Counted from the first letter of the stretch, positions 45,956 to 54,897 are shown. The stretch: 64,000 bases of DNA from Rhizobium leguminosarum bv. trifolii WSM1325 (GCA_000023185.1 CP001624.1:372001-436000), one strand, 5' to 3'. A program made the numbers and translations. The notes: generated by a model from the letters alone, not told the origin.

Positions 45956-46406
45956 CGATACTCCGATTTCGCCGATGCCGCGCGTGCCGCTCTTCAAATG
46001 AGCACATTCATTGGCAGCTATCATCTGACTGGCCCCGGCACGGTATTCGCCGCCGCGGCCATCATAGTCACTTCGCTAGCCGGGCTCCTGCTGAGTCGCG
46101 GGAAGTTCAATCAGGAATGATGGACTATCATTTTCGTGCGAGCATCGAGTATCTTCCGGCCACTGCTGACCTCATTAGCCGATTTCCTCTTGCTCTTGCC
46201 CAGCCAGCAGATCGATGAGCACGGCTGTGCTCGTTATAGGAACATGTCGAGGATGGGCAAGTAGAAGGAACCTGTTCGCAGGTGCGGCCGCTGGGTGCGG
46301 CCTGAGAAGGATCCAGCCCGCCAAGGCGATCAGGAGGATCGCGGCGACGGCGAGCGTAGACTCCGACCTTGCGACGGAGCCCTGCGGTTCGCGATCGTGC
46401 TCGCCT
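45956..46406. other. 450 bp with weak coding signals
   Basis: A 40-residue frame at 45998-46120 (GTVFAAAAIIVTSLAGLLLS) could be a tiny membrane protein. On the minus strand, downstream of the DUF983 stop, an open frame without a start reads STLAVAAILLIALAGWILLR, another possible membrane-gene remnant. Neither has a ribosome site. Confidence 0.35.
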
Positions 46407-46793
46407 TCATTTGCCCCACTCTCGATCGATCCGACCCTCTTCAGCTTTGTGGAAGTACTGCGAGCAGACCAGCCATCCTTTCAGAGGCCTCAACAACAAT
46501 ATGCATGCCAGCCCGGTCAGTGGAACCGTCAGGACCAGATGGACCCAGAGGTGAACGTCGAAGGTGAACTGAAGCCATAGAGCAAAGGCAAGCGCGGGAA
46601 CCGCGACGATGCTCATGGCGAAGAATGCCGGCCCGTCCGCCGGGTCCGCGAAGGAGTAGTCCAAGCCGCAGACTTCACAGGCCGGAGCGAGGGATAGAAG
46701 GCCATTGAACAGATGTCCCCGCTGGCAACGTGGGCAACGCCCTTTGATACCAGTTAAAGCGGGGACTGTCGTTTCGTCGTATTCCGTTTTCAT
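46407..46793 (-). CDS. DUF983 membrane protein
   Basis: 128 residues with an N-terminal zinc ribbon (CPRCQRGHLF, then CEVCGLDYSF) and two transmembrane helices (FAMSIVAVPALAFALWLQF, HLVLTVPLTGLACILLL). Typical DUF983, often linked to cytochrome oxidase assembly loci, which are not present here. Role unknown. Confidence 0.88.
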   Translation of the reverse strand: MKTEYDETTVPALTGIKGRCPRCQRGHLFNGLLSLAPACEVCGLDYSFADPADGPAFFAMSIVAVPALAFALWLQFTFDVHLWVHLVLTVPLTGLACILLLRPLKGWLVCSQYFHKAEEGRIDREWGK

Positions 46794-47314
46794 CTCCGGA
46801 TTCCCTCGATCGCGCGGTCAAAGGCGGTTAGTGCCCCCTACTTAGGCGGTAATGTAGAAGCGAACTCTTGGCGGGACGTCGGGTTCCAATCGATCATTTC
46901 GTAGAAGGTCTTCGATCCGCCGAGGGTTGCCGGAGAGCTTGCATGGGAACGAACAGCGGAGTCCGCTCGTCTCACTGTGTCGATTGGTTTTGCCAGCGCG
47001 CCCTTAATTTTGAGCAATTGGCTAAGCCCACCAACGCTTGAACATCTCCAGGGCATGACCTGTATGTATTTTAGCCACGCTGATTATTTCATCAGCAAAC
47101 CGCAAAAAGCGGCTTTTTTTGGCAGCTTTTGCGATTCCTTTGGCCGAAATTGAAACCCTCGCCGCATTGCGCAATTTCGCAAGTTTACCTGTAATGCCGG
47201 TCAAGCGATCGGGACAATTCACCCTTCGTAACACCGAAAACTTGCATAGCGACCCCTCTGCCGGCCTGCAATCGCGGGAGTGGCGAAGCTGTGCCAGACG
47301 CGGAGACGGCAGCC
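46794..47314. other. 520-bp leader region of the nitrile hydratase cluster
   Basis: No gene is supportable. The region is AT-richer than its surroundings near 47060-47130, suggesting promoters for the cluster; no consensus sigma-54 or GSR element was found. Confidence 0.4.
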
Positions 47315-48289
47315 ATGTCGAAGTTGAAAACCACCATACTCACGGGCTTCCTCGGAGCCGGTAAGACGACGCTACTCAATCGGATTCTTTCGTTCGAGAG
47401 CAGCGAGCGCGTCGCCGTCATCGTCAACGAATACGGAGAAGTGGGCATCGACGGCCAACTTGTCGTGCAGACCAACGATCAGATCGTGGAACTGAACAAC
47501 GGATGCATTTGCTGCACCGTCCGCGACGACCTCATCGCGGCGATTAGAGCCCTGCTTCAGTCGGGCCGCCAGATCGATCGTTTCATCATCGAGACGTCGG
47601 GACTAGCCGATCCGGCGCCCGTCATCCAGTCCTTCATCCTCGACGACGTCCTGTCCGCCCGATTGGAACTGGACGCGATCGTCACCGTAGTCGACGCCCG
47701 ACACATAGAAGGACAACTCGCGCAAGAAGAAGCAGTCGAACAGATCAGCTTTGCCGACGTCCTGCTGCTGAATAAGGTTGATCTCGTCGACGAGGATCAT
47801 CTTCTACAAGTCGAGCGGGATCTAAGGCGACGAAATCCCCTGGCCCGGATCATCCCGACCAAGGATTGCGGCGTCGCATTTGAAGATGTCGTGGGCATCG
47901 GCGCGTTCGACTTGAAGAACGTGCTCGAAATCGATCCGCAGATCCTGGAAGAACAGGAGCACGAGCACGATCAAACTATCGGGTGCGTAGCTTTCCGCGA
48001 GCCAGAGCCTCTCGATCCGGTGGCGCTCAATAGCTGGCTGACCCGCCTGGTGCAGGACATCGGAGCCGACCTGTTTCGGATGAAAGGCGTGCTCAGCTTC
48101 GCTGGGGAAGCCAGGCGATATGTCTTGCATGGCATCCACATGACCTTGGAAGGCCGGCCGGGAAAGGTCTGGCAACCGTCCGAGATTCGCTCAAGCGACA
48201 TCGTCTTCATCGGTCGCAACCTTGACGAGGAGATGCTGCGAGCGGGGTTCGAGCGCTGCATCGTACCACGCCAAGCCCTGGCGTCCTGA
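47315..48289 (+). CDS. CobW/P47K-family GTPase (metallochaperone)
   Basis: 324 residues. G1 loop GFLGAGKTTLL (11-21), the metal-binding CICC motif (C64, C66, C67), ETSGLADPAPV and NKVD G4 motif, then a CobW C-terminal domain. P47K-type GTPases accompany nitrile hydratases and act in metal delivery (family knowledge). CGCGGAGACGG precedes ATG 47315; a GTG at 47291 is an alternative. A His/Glu-rich patch (EEQEHEHDQ) near residue 220 may bind metal. First gene of the cluster. Confidence 0.93.
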   Translation: MSKLKTTILTGFLGAGKTTLLNRILSFESSERVAVIVNEYGEVGIDGQLVVQTNDQIVELNNGCICCTVRDDLIAAIRALLQSGRQIDRFIIETSGLADPAPVIQSFILDDVLSARLELDAIVTVVDARHIEGQLAQEEAVEQISFADVLLLNKVDLVDEDHLLQVERDLRRRNPLARIIPTKDCGVAFEDVVGIGAFDLKNVLEIDPQILEEQEHEHDQTIGCVAFREPEPLDPVALNSWLTRLVQDIGADLFRMKGVLSFAGEARRYVLHGIHMTLEGRPGKVWQPSEIRSSDIVFIGRNLDEEMLRAGFERCIVPRQALAS

Positions 48290-48322
48290 CCCATTCCCCG
48301 CTTTCACACAAGGAGACACGAC

Positions 48323-48820
48323 ATGCCCCCTCTCGTAGCAGCAATGATCAGCCTTGGCGTCCTGGGCGCCATAGACACCTATATCACCGCTACCGTCTTT
48401 CCTGTTCCGGTGTGGGTGACGTTCATTGCATGGGCGTCTTTTTATGCCTGCGGCGGCGGGCAGCATGGCCTCGTCAAGAGCATCGTGTCCAACTGGACCG
48501 GTATCATCATCGCGTCGCTAACGCTGCTGGTGATCCAATACGGACCGCAGCATCCGATCTTTGTCGCCTTACTCGTCGGCCTCGGTACCTCGGCCATGGT
48601 GATGGTGTCCTCCATCAAGATACTGAACTTCCCGCCGGCCATCGTATTTGGCTTCGCGTCGTTGGTCGGCACGACGGCCGCCACCAATACATCTGTCGTC
48701 ACGTCAGGAATGAACCATCCAACCCTCGTCGCCATGGCCGCAATGCTGCTCGGCGGCGCCTTTGGCCTTCTGTCGGAAATCGGCACGTCGCTACTCTCCA
48801 CCAAGCCCGCCACCGCGTAG
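48323..48820 (+). CDS. DUF1097 membrane protein
   Basis: 165 residues with about five transmembrane helices and the DUF1097 pattern (VPVWVTFIAWASFYACGGGQ, SIVSNWTGIIIASLTL). AAGGAGACACG precedes the ATG. Function unknown; placed between the metallochaperone and the NHase structural genes, it could be a nitrile/amide or metal transporter (inference). Confidence 0.85.
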   Translation: MPPLVAAMISLGVLGAIDTYITATVFPVPVWVTFIAWASFYACGGGQHGLVKSIVSNWTGIIIASLTLLVIQYGPQHPIFVALLVGLGTSAMVMVSSIKILNFPPAIVFGFASLVGTTAATNTSVVTSGMNHPTLVAMAAMLLGGAFGLLSEIGTSLLSTKPATA

Positions 48821-48849
48821 CCACACCAATCGCTCAAGAGGAAATTTCG

Positions 48850-49590
48850 ATGAAGCTCCAACACTATCTCGGCGGCCTTGAAGGCCTTGGCCCGGTCAGC
48901 ACGGAAACACGTGTCTTCGTGGAGACATGGGAGACCCGCATCTTCGGTATCCACACCGCAATGATGGCCCTGTCCTCTCAGCTCTCGCTTCCGGCGACGC
49001 CGTCTGCATTCTCAAGCATCTGGACCTGGGCGGACCTGCGCAAGGGTGCGGAATCTCTCAACCCCTTCGACTACTTCAAATACCGATACTACGAGAAATG
49101 GCTCGGCGGCATTTCCGGCTACTTCATCGACAAGGGCTACATCACCGCCGAGGAACTCGATGCCCTGACGGAGGAATACTACGCTGATCCCTCGATACCC
49201 GTGCCGACGGCCGGCGACCAGGCGATCGACGATCGGGTCGTTCAATATCTCGTCGAAGGCGACAGCCCCAAGCGCGAGGCGGAGGTATCCTTCGATTTCA
49301 CCGTTGGCGACCTCGTCTCGATCAGGAATGTCCCATCGGTCGAGCACACCAGGCTGCCTGGCTTTCTTCGGGGTAAGACGGGAACCGTCGAGACTGTCTA
49401 CGACGGCGCCTACGTCTACCTCTGTGACACGGGAACGGACGGGATCGGCGCGGCGATGCCGGTCTACTGCATCCGTTTCGAGCCCGAGGAACTCTGGCCC
49501 ACCAACGCCGAGACGAACTTCAGCCTCTACGCGGATCTCTACGCCCATTACGTGGAATCCCCACGCGCCGTCGCCGCCCAAGCCGCCTGA
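48850..49590 (+). CDS. nthB: Nitrile hydratase beta subunit
   Basis: 246 residues. N-terminal helix region (YLGGLEGLGPVSTETRVFVE, WETRIFGI), middle region with YYEKWL and a C-terminal beta-barrel (FTVGDLVSIRNVPSVEHTRL, PVYCIRFEPEELWP) that is diagnostic of NHase beta. The frame is open upstream through DUF1097, but ATG 48850 follows AAGAGGAAATTTCG. Beta before alpha is the order normally seen for cobalt-type enzymes. Confidence 0.94.
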   Translation: MKLQHYLGGLEGLGPVSTETRVFVETWETRIFGIHTAMMALSSQLSLPATPSAFSSIWTWADLRKGAESLNPFDYFKYRYYEKWLGGISGYFIDKGYITAEELDALTEEYYADPSIPVPTAGDQAIDDRVVQYLVEGDSPKREAEVSFDFTVGDLVSIRNVPSVEHTRLPGFLRGKTGTVETVYDGAYVYLCDTGTDGIGAAMPVYCIRFEPEELWPTNAETNFSLYADLYAHYVESPRAVAAQAA

Positions 49591-49617
49591 CGCGCAAAGC
49601 AATAGGAGAACACTCAG

Positions 49618-50235
49618 ATGATCGACCGCTTCAAATACCGCGAAGATCGCGAAGCCTACAGTGCCGCGCGCGTTAAAGCTCTCGAGGCCCTCCTGATCAA
49701 GAAAGGCATCATCACGGACAAGACCGTCGATACCATCCTGGATTTCTTCGAAACGAAGATGGGACCGTTCAACGGCGCCAAGATCGTCGCCCGCGCATGG
49801 CTCGACCCCGCCTTCAAGGACCGCTTGGTGGCCAATACCCCCGCAGCGATCGCCGAACTCGAGCTTCCCGAAGGGATGGCGGGCGCGGAGGGCGAACATA
49901 TGCGCGCAGTCGCCAATTCTGCAGACGTCCACAACCTCATCATATGCACGCTCTGCTCCTGCTACCCTTGGCCAGTCCTGGGGCTGCCGCCGTACTGGTA
50001 TAAGGATCCGACATTCCGCAGCCGCGCAGCTCGCGAGCCGCGCGCGGTCTTAAACGAGTTCGGTCTGCCCGTGCCGGAGACCATCGAGATCAAAGTCTGG
50101 GATTCCAGCGCGCAGATCCGCTGGTTCGTTATCCCGGAACGCCCGCCAGGCACCGATGGGCTGACGGAGACGGAGCTTGAGGCTCTCGTAACCCCCGAAG
50201 CCATGATGGGCGTCGCCATCGCCAAGGCCGCTTGA
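49618..50235 (+). CDS. nthA: Nitrile hydratase alpha subunit, cobalt type
   Basis: 205 residues with the metal-claw motif CTLCSC (C110, C113, S114, C115). The Thr after the first Cys is the mark of the cobalt class; iron enzymes have Ser. Also present are SADVHNLIICTLCS and YWYKDPTFRSRAAREP. It hydrates nitriles to amides with Co(III). Sits between beta and the activator gene. Confidence 0.95.
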   Translation: MIDRFKYREDREAYSAARVKALEALLIKKGIITDKTVDTILDFFETKMGPFNGAKIVARAWLDPAFKDRLVANTPAAIAELELPEGMAGAEGEHMRAVANSADVHNLIICTLCSCYPWPVLGLPPYWYKDPTFRSRAAREPRAVLNEFGLPVPETIEIKVWDSSAQIRWFVIPERPPGTDGLTETELEALVTPEAMMGVAIAKAA

Positions 50236-50245
50236 GGCGGATGCG

Positions 50246-50572
50246 ATGTTGACCCAGTTCGAACATTTCGCGGTTACGGAAATGATGGGGGAGCCCGACA
50301 ACCCTCCCCGCGCCAACGGTTCCCTCTGCTTCGGTTCTCAATGGGAACGGTCCTCGTTCGGAATGGCGCTTGCCCTCGCAAAGAGCGGCGCCTTCGAATG
50401 GGACGATTTCCGAGACGAACTGATCGCGACGATCAAGGATTGGGAAGATGCGCATCCCATCGATCGCTCGAGCTGGAATTACTACGACCAGTTCCTGACA
50501 GCCCTTGAGAAGGCCATCGTGAAAGCTGGTGTCGTCGACCCTGAAGAGATCGTGGCCGCTCTGGCGGCCTGA
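50246..50572 (+). CDS. Nitrile hydratase activator (accessory) protein
   Basis: 108 residues resembling the N-terminal half of the beta subunit (FGSQWERSSFGMALALAKSG, FEWDDFRDELIATIKDWEDA, YYDQFLTALE). This is the P14K/self-subunit-swapping activator type that loads cobalt into alpha. Ten bases after the alpha stop. Confidence 0.9.
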   Translation: MLTQFEHFAVTEMMGEPDNPPRANGSLCFGSQWERSSFGMALALAKSGAFEWDDFRDELIATIKDWEDAHPIDRSSWNYYDQFLTALEKAIVKAGVVDPEEIVAALAA

Positions 50573-50628
50573 TCCCAGTCAAAACTTGCCAAATTGGCGC
50601 TCTACTCAAACACTTGAAAGGTATCAGG

Positions 50629-50817
50629 ATGTCAATCTCAGCCTCCACTGCCATCGCGGCGCCAAACCTCACGACGTCGGCCGCGAAAATCCTCCAGGCC
50701 GCGACGGCGGTCTTCTTCGGTCTGGTGATCGTGGGATTCGTCGGGTTCTCGCACATCGAAATCGTTCACAACGCAGCGCATGACACCCGTCACGCCAATG
50801 CGTTTCCCTGCCACTGA
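50629..50817 (+). CDS. cbtB: CbtB, cobalt transporter small subunit
   Basis: 62 residues, one transmembrane helix and the histidine-rich signature EIVHNAAHDTRHANAFPCH, which defines CbtB. Likely binds cobalt for uptake with CbtA. Start 50629 rather than TTG 50614. Confidence 0.9.
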   Translation: MSISASTAIAAPNLTTSAAKILQAATAVFFGLVIVGFVGFSHIEIVHNAAHDTRHANAFPCH

Positions 50818-50828
50818 GGTTTAATCTC

Positions 50829-51554
50829 ATGTCGCTGTTTCGCTCGATCGTATTCACGGCGGCCCTTACGGGCGTCATCGTCGGCGGCGCCGTCAGCGCC
50901 GCCCAATTCGCTGGAACCAGCCAGTTGATCGCCAAGGCCGAGGTCTATGAAAAGGCGGGCGAAGCCACGGAAACGCCGGAAGTCGTTTCGCCCATGACGA
51001 CACCGCACCCCCACGAAGCCGATCACGATCACAACGAAGCAGGCTGGGAGCCGTCAGACGGACTGGAGCGGATGACCTTCACGGTTGCAGCAAACATGCT
51101 GACCGCGATCGGCTACGCCCTGGTCCTGTGCGGACTTATCGCAATGCGTGGGAAGCCCGTCACCTGGCGCGACGGCTTGCTGTGGGGATTGGCCGGTTTC
51201 GCCTGCGTCATGCTCGCGCCTTTGATAGGTCTGCCGCCTGAGTTACCCGGAACGCCTTCCGCGCCCCTGGCCGACCGTCAGCTCTGGTGGATTGGAACCG
51301 CGTTGGCTACAGCAGTCGGTATCGGTCTAATTGCTTTCCAGCGAAAGCCATGGGCGGCAGCCGTCGCCATTGCGACCATCGCGGCCCCTCACCTGATCGG
51401 CGCTCCGGTCGCACCGGAAGGAATGCACCCGCTGGCCCCGGAGTCCCTCGAGCATCAGTTCGTAGCTGCCGCGGTGATGACGAGCCTCGTCTTCTGGGCT
51501 CTGCTTGGGTCCGTGAGCGGGGCGCTTTTCCGTCGATTTGAACGTACCGCATGA
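50829..51554 (+). CDS. cbtA: CbtA, cobalt transporter membrane subunit
   Basis: 241 residues, five to six helices, with a His-rich loop (TTPHPHEADHDHNEAGWEP), APLIGLPPELPGTP and APHLIGAP motifs of CbtA. CbtAB is usually under cobalamin riboswitch control, but here it is embedded in the NHase cluster, arguing that its cobalt feeds the enzyme. Stop overlaps the next start (ATGA). Confidence 0.9.
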   Translation: MSLFRSIVFTAALTGVIVGGAVSAAQFAGTSQLIAKAEVYEKAGEATETPEVVSPMTTPHPHEADHDHNEAGWEPSDGLERMTFTVAANMLTAIGYALVLCGLIAMRGKPVTWRDGLLWGLAGFACVMLAPLIGLPPELPGTPSAPLADRQLWWIGTALATAVGIGLIAFQRKPWAAAVAIATIAAPHLIGAPVAPEGMHPLAPESLEHQFVAAAVMTSLVFWALLGSVSGALFRRFERTA

Positions 51555-51871
51555 GCTCCGGCACGTTTTGGAACGCGGACCTCGACGCGTTGCAGTTCAC
51601 CGCCTGTAACGGCGGGAACTGCCTCGTTCATCGAAGGGCGTTTCGCGCCGTGCTCCGGAAGTCTCCGCTCATGGAGGACTGTATCGCTTTCTACGCGGTG
51701 AACCAGGCGACCCTCCAAGCGGCTGCGACGGAGAAGATCGAAGAACATCGCATAGGCGACGGTCAGAGTTTCCACCTCAACAGCAGGCAGATCAGGCGCT
51801 GGCTAGTCATGACGAGACTGGCAGAAATCTTGCATGACCAGACATTGGACGGGCAACTAGGAGCGGAGTAG
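51551..51871 (+). CDS. Unknown protein coupled to cbtA
   Basis: 106 residues: a strand-rich N-terminus (FWNADLDALQFTACNGGNCL) reminiscent of DUF1488-type folds, then a helical C-terminus. Two cysteines (ACNGGNCL) could bind metal. Starts inside the cbtA stop and ends two bases before the regulator gene, so it belongs to the operon. Role unknown. Confidence 0.7.
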   Translation: MSSGTFWNADLDALQFTACNGGNCLVHRRAFRAVLRKSPLMEDCIAFYAVNQATLQAAATEKIEEHRIGDGQSFHLNSRQIRRWLVMTRLAEILHDQTLDGQLGAE

Positions 51872-51873
51872 TC

Positions 51874-52944
51874 ATGCGGATTGTCATCCTCGCGCCGCCA
51901 GGCGTGCAGTCGCTGGACATCGTCGGCCCTGCTGAAGTTTTCTGGGAGGCTGCGCGAAGGCTGGGCGACATGAGCGCCTACGATATACAGGTCATGTCAA
52001 CCGGAGCGCGCTCGATCGCCGGAACCGGTCAGCTGAGGTTCATGGCGGATCGCACCATCTTCGACGAAGATGAGGAGATCGACACGTTGCTGGTCGCCGG
52101 AGATCCTGCTTTTCTCGAGATCGATCCAGAAGTCACTGCATGGCTGCGGCGCCGCGTTCCAGGCGTTCGGCGGTTCGGCTCGATCTGCACCGGGGTTTTC
52201 CTGCTTGCCGAAGCCGGGCTTCTCGATGGGAAGCGGGTGACGACACACTGGGAATGCGCGGCGAAGTTTAGCCGCGAGTATCCGGCGATCGATCTCGACG
52301 CCGATGCCATCTACGTACGGGACGGGTCGCTTATCACCGCCGCCGGTGTCACCGCCGGCATCGATCTCGCCCTTTCGCTTGTTGAAGAGGATCACGGCAA
52401 GGACGTAGCAATGATCGTCGCCCGTTACATGGTCATGTTCATGAAAAGACCTGGCGGCCAATCGCAGTTCAGCGCGCACCTTGTCGGGCAGATGTCCGAG
52501 ACGACGTTGATACAGAAGGCTCAGGAGTTCGTGCTCGCAAATCTGAACGGCAACCTCGACGTCGAGAGTTTGGCGCAAGAGATTGGAATGAGCATCCGTA
52601 ATTTTGCACGCGTCTTTCGCAAGGAGCTTGGAATCACGCCGGCCGATTTCGTCGCGGCCGCTCGGACGGACGCCGCACGGCGGCTGCTCGAGGACACCGT
52701 CCATCCGCTACAGAGGATCGCCACCATCTGCGGGTTCGCAGACGTCAACGCGATGAGGCGGGTCTTTACCAAGACGATCGGCGTGAGCCCGAACGATTAT
52801 CGAAGCCGTTTCCAGGTATCATCCAAAACCATTTCCCAGCCGGCCTCCGACCGGCGCCCTGCTCGACAAACGATAGCCATGGACCTCGCACTAGCAATCT
52901 CGCATCCTCAAGAGGCATCAACGAGCGCAAGCCGACACACTTGA
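51874..52944 (+). CDS. GlxA-family AraC-type transcriptional regulator
   Basis: 356 residues: an N-terminal DJ-1/PfpI (class I GATase-like) domain with RFGSICTGVFLLAEAGLLDG (nucleophile-elbow Cys) and THWECAA, then an AraC double helix-turn-helix (SLAQEIGMSIRNFARVFRKE and ICGFADVNAMRRVFTKTIGV). Such regulators respond to amino-acid or amide-type signals. Last gene of the run, probably its regulator (inference). Confidence 0.92.
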   Translation: MRIVILAPPGVQSLDIVGPAEVFWEAARRLGDMSAYDIQVMSTGARSIAGTGQLRFMADRTIFDEDEEIDTLLVAGDPAFLEIDPEVTAWLRRRVPGVRRFGSICTGVFLLAEAGLLDGKRVTTHWECAAKFSREYPAIDLDADAIYVRDGSLITAAGVTAGIDLALSLVEEDHGKDVAMIVARYMVMFMKRPGGQSQFSAHLVGQMSETTLIQKAQEFVLANLNGNLDVESLAQEIGMSIRNFARVFRKELGITPADFVAAARTDAARRLLEDTVHPLQRIATICGFADVNAMRRVFTKTIGVSPNDYRSRFQVSSKTISQPASDRRPARQTIAMDLALAISHPQEASTSASRHT

Positions 52945-53053
52945 GGCGAGCTCGCCTTCGTCCGGTTCCGTCCGGGCCGATCGAGCTCAAATCCAGGCTG
53001 ATATTCACGCCGCCGTTGAACATCGACAGGAACCCTTCTGCTTAAGGAGGTTA

Positions 53054-53167
53054 AGCCCGCAGGCGGCTGCCAGCTTCATCGCGATGAATTCGGCCTTCAC
53101 CACGCTGTAGGTGTCGTTGATTGCCGGGAGTTTAGCGATGAATTTCTTCGTCCCGTCATTAATCAGC
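53054..53167 (-). repeat. 114-bp duplicated piece of the hipA gene
   Basis: Nearly identical to 63307-63420 inside hipA (five mismatches by eye). It encodes KAEFIAMKLAAACGLN-type sequence on the minus strand with no surrounding hipA. The flanks 52945-53053 and 53168-53319 hold nothing else supportable. Confidence 0.85.
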
Positions 53168-53319
53168 GGAAATTGAGCAGAAAGAGCTCGCAGAGAAGAC
53201 CGGCTTGAACGTCAACACTATTCGGAACATGGAGAGTTTGGGAAACGGACCGATCGCCGGTCGTGCAGCAAACGTTCAGGTCGTTCAACGCGTCCTCGAA
53301 GCAGAGGGGATCGAATTCC

Positions 53320-54384
53320 TCAACCACGGTCGCCCGGGCGTCCGCGTGGTTGGTAAGGAATCGCATTGTCCTGCACATCGCGGAGCCCCTTGTACGACGC
53401 ATGCCGCAGCTTCCCGTCATGGGTCCAGGCTCGATATTCAATCTCGGCAACAATCTTCGGATCGACGAAGACTGCATTTCGCTTCCGTCCTGTATCCACA
53501 GTAGCCTTGCCAATAATCAGCTTGTCCATCTGCTCCCGGAGCTCGGCGGCGGATCGTTCATTGAAGCCGGTCCCCACTCCTCCGACATAGACGAGGTCGT
53601 CTCCTTTGCGCGCGGCGAGCAGCAGCCGGCCGATCCCGGCGCGCGCTACTGTGGATCGCTCATAACCGACGATCACAAAACTGTCGCTCTGGATGCATTT
53701 GATCTTCAGCCAGTCTCCAAGCCGGCCGGAACGATAAGGCGCGTCCCGGCGCTTGGCTATGATCCCTTCCAACCCGTGTTCGCAGGCGCTTGCCAGCAGC
53801 TGATCGCCGTCGGCCTCGATCTCCTCTGAGAGCCGGATATCTCCCTGCTCGCCGGTTGGCACCAAATCCGCGAGCAGGTGCCGGCGCATGTCGAGTTCGG
53901 AATTCCTGAGGTCGTGACCGTCGAAATAGAGCAGATCAAAAGCCATGAAGATGGCGTCGCTTGACCTCTTCTTGCCGCCCCTGCCGCCGAGCGACTGTTG
54001 CAGCAGGCCGAAATCCGACCGGCCCTGCTCGTCGAGAACCACAGCCTCGCCGTCGAGGATTGCCGAGCCAACAGGAAGCCATAGGGCCGCTTGTTGGATT
54101 GCGGGGAAGCGATGCGTCCAGTCGTGGCCGCCACGCGTCAGGATGCGAATGCCCGTCGGCTCGACATGAACCGAAAGGCGATAGCCATCCCATTTCACTT
54201 CGAACGCCCATTGCGGCCCTTTGGGCGGCTTCGGCTTCAGGAGAGCGAGGCATGGATCGATGCGATCCGGCATGGGGTCGAGGGGAAGGTTCGGCTGTGC
54301 GGGATTTCGTGGCTTGCTCGGCCGGGATCGAACCGACTTGTCAACATCCTGCAGGAGCGGCTTTGGTTTCGGCGGCTTTGTCAT
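53320..54384 (-). CDS. ligD: Stand-alone LigD-type ATP-dependent DNA ligase
   Basis: 354 residues: ligase core with adenylation motif EVKWDGYRL (K64), LDGEAVVLDEQGRSDFGLL, the GLEGIIAKRRDAPYRSG segment and an OB-fold (FVIVGYERSTVARAGIGRLL, GGVGTGFNE). It lacks the polymerase/primase and nuclease domains of full LigD. The natural partner would be the Ku pair at 37889-39619. The stop-side region KLRHASYKGLRD is mirrored in the LigD remnant at 42251. Confidence 0.93.
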   Translation of the reverse strand: MTKPPKPKPLLQDVDKSVRSRPSKPRNPAQPNLPLDPMPDRIDPCLALLKPKPPKGPQWAFEVKWDGYRLSVHVEPTGIRILTRGGHDWTHRFPAIQQAALWLPVGSAILDGEAVVLDEQGRSDFGLLQQSLGGRGGKKRSSDAIFMAFDLLYFDGHDLRNSELDMRRHLLADLVPTGEQGDIRLSEEIEADGDQLLASACEHGLEGIIAKRRDAPYRSGRLGDWLKIKCIQSDSFVIVGYERSTVARAGIGRLLLAARKGDDLVYVGGVGTGFNERSAAELREQMDKLIIGKATVDTGRKRNAVFVDPKIVAEIEYRAWTHDGKLRHASYKGLRDVQDNAIPYQPRGRPGDRG

Positions 54385-54493
54385 GCCGCCATCCCATCAG
54401 CAATGCCTTAAAAAGCAATTGCCCAATTCGTGTTATTGACTCCGCCTAAGTCGAGAACATTTTGCGACACGCTCGACGGTCGGAGGCTACCCG

Positions 54494-54781
54494 GTGCCAG
54501 ATCAGTATCAACCAAAATACAAATGGCGCGAGACCTGGCCGGGAGAAGGACACCAAGACTTCAGCGGGTTCGACGGCGAGCAGTCCTTCGGCCGAATCCA
54601 GTTGGACCAAATGAGCCACGGCAAGATGGGGATGTGGAAGTGGAACATCACCCACATCCCTTGGGTGCGAGAGCATATCGCGTCTCATAGCGGATGGGAG
54701 GCAATGTCACGGGAGGCATGCCGGAGGGTCGAGGAGCACTACGAGAAATTGTTGGAATTGCATGGTCGGCCGAAAGGCTGA
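54494..54781 (+). CDS. Small Trp/Gly-rich protein of unknown function
   Basis: 95 residues starting at GTG 54494 after CGGAGGCTACCCG. Dense in aromatic residues (YKWRETWPGEGHQDFSGFDG, MGMWKWNITHIPWVREHIAS). This is suggestive of a conserved small soluble domain, but I know no function. No signal peptide. Confidence 0.7.
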   Translation: MPDQYQPKYKWRETWPGEGHQDFSGFDGEQSFGRIQLDQMSHGKMGMWKWNITHIPWVREHIASHSGWEAMSREACRRVEEHYEKLLELHGRPKG

Positions 54782-54836
54782 TAAAAATTTTTCGGCATGG
54801 GAACTATTGGCTCCGCCGATCGTAAGGAGTCGGGCT

Positions 54837-54889
54837 GTGCAGAGATTGTTATGGCAGCCACCATACACTTCAATATGCGGTCCGCCGAA
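54837..54889 (+). repeat. 53-bp repeat, copy 1
   Basis: Matches 60917-60970 apart from one substitution and one extra T. Contains ATGGCAGCCACCATACACTT and resembles the N-terminal coding part of DUF6894-type proteins (HFNMRSAE). Followed in this copy by a terminator. Confidence 0.8.
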
Positions 54890-54897
54890 CCCAAACT

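Noticed and set aside
47110..47140. TGGCAG...TTGCG, a possible sigma-54 promoter before the NHase cluster
   Set aside because: The GG-to-GC spacing is eight rather than ten bases.
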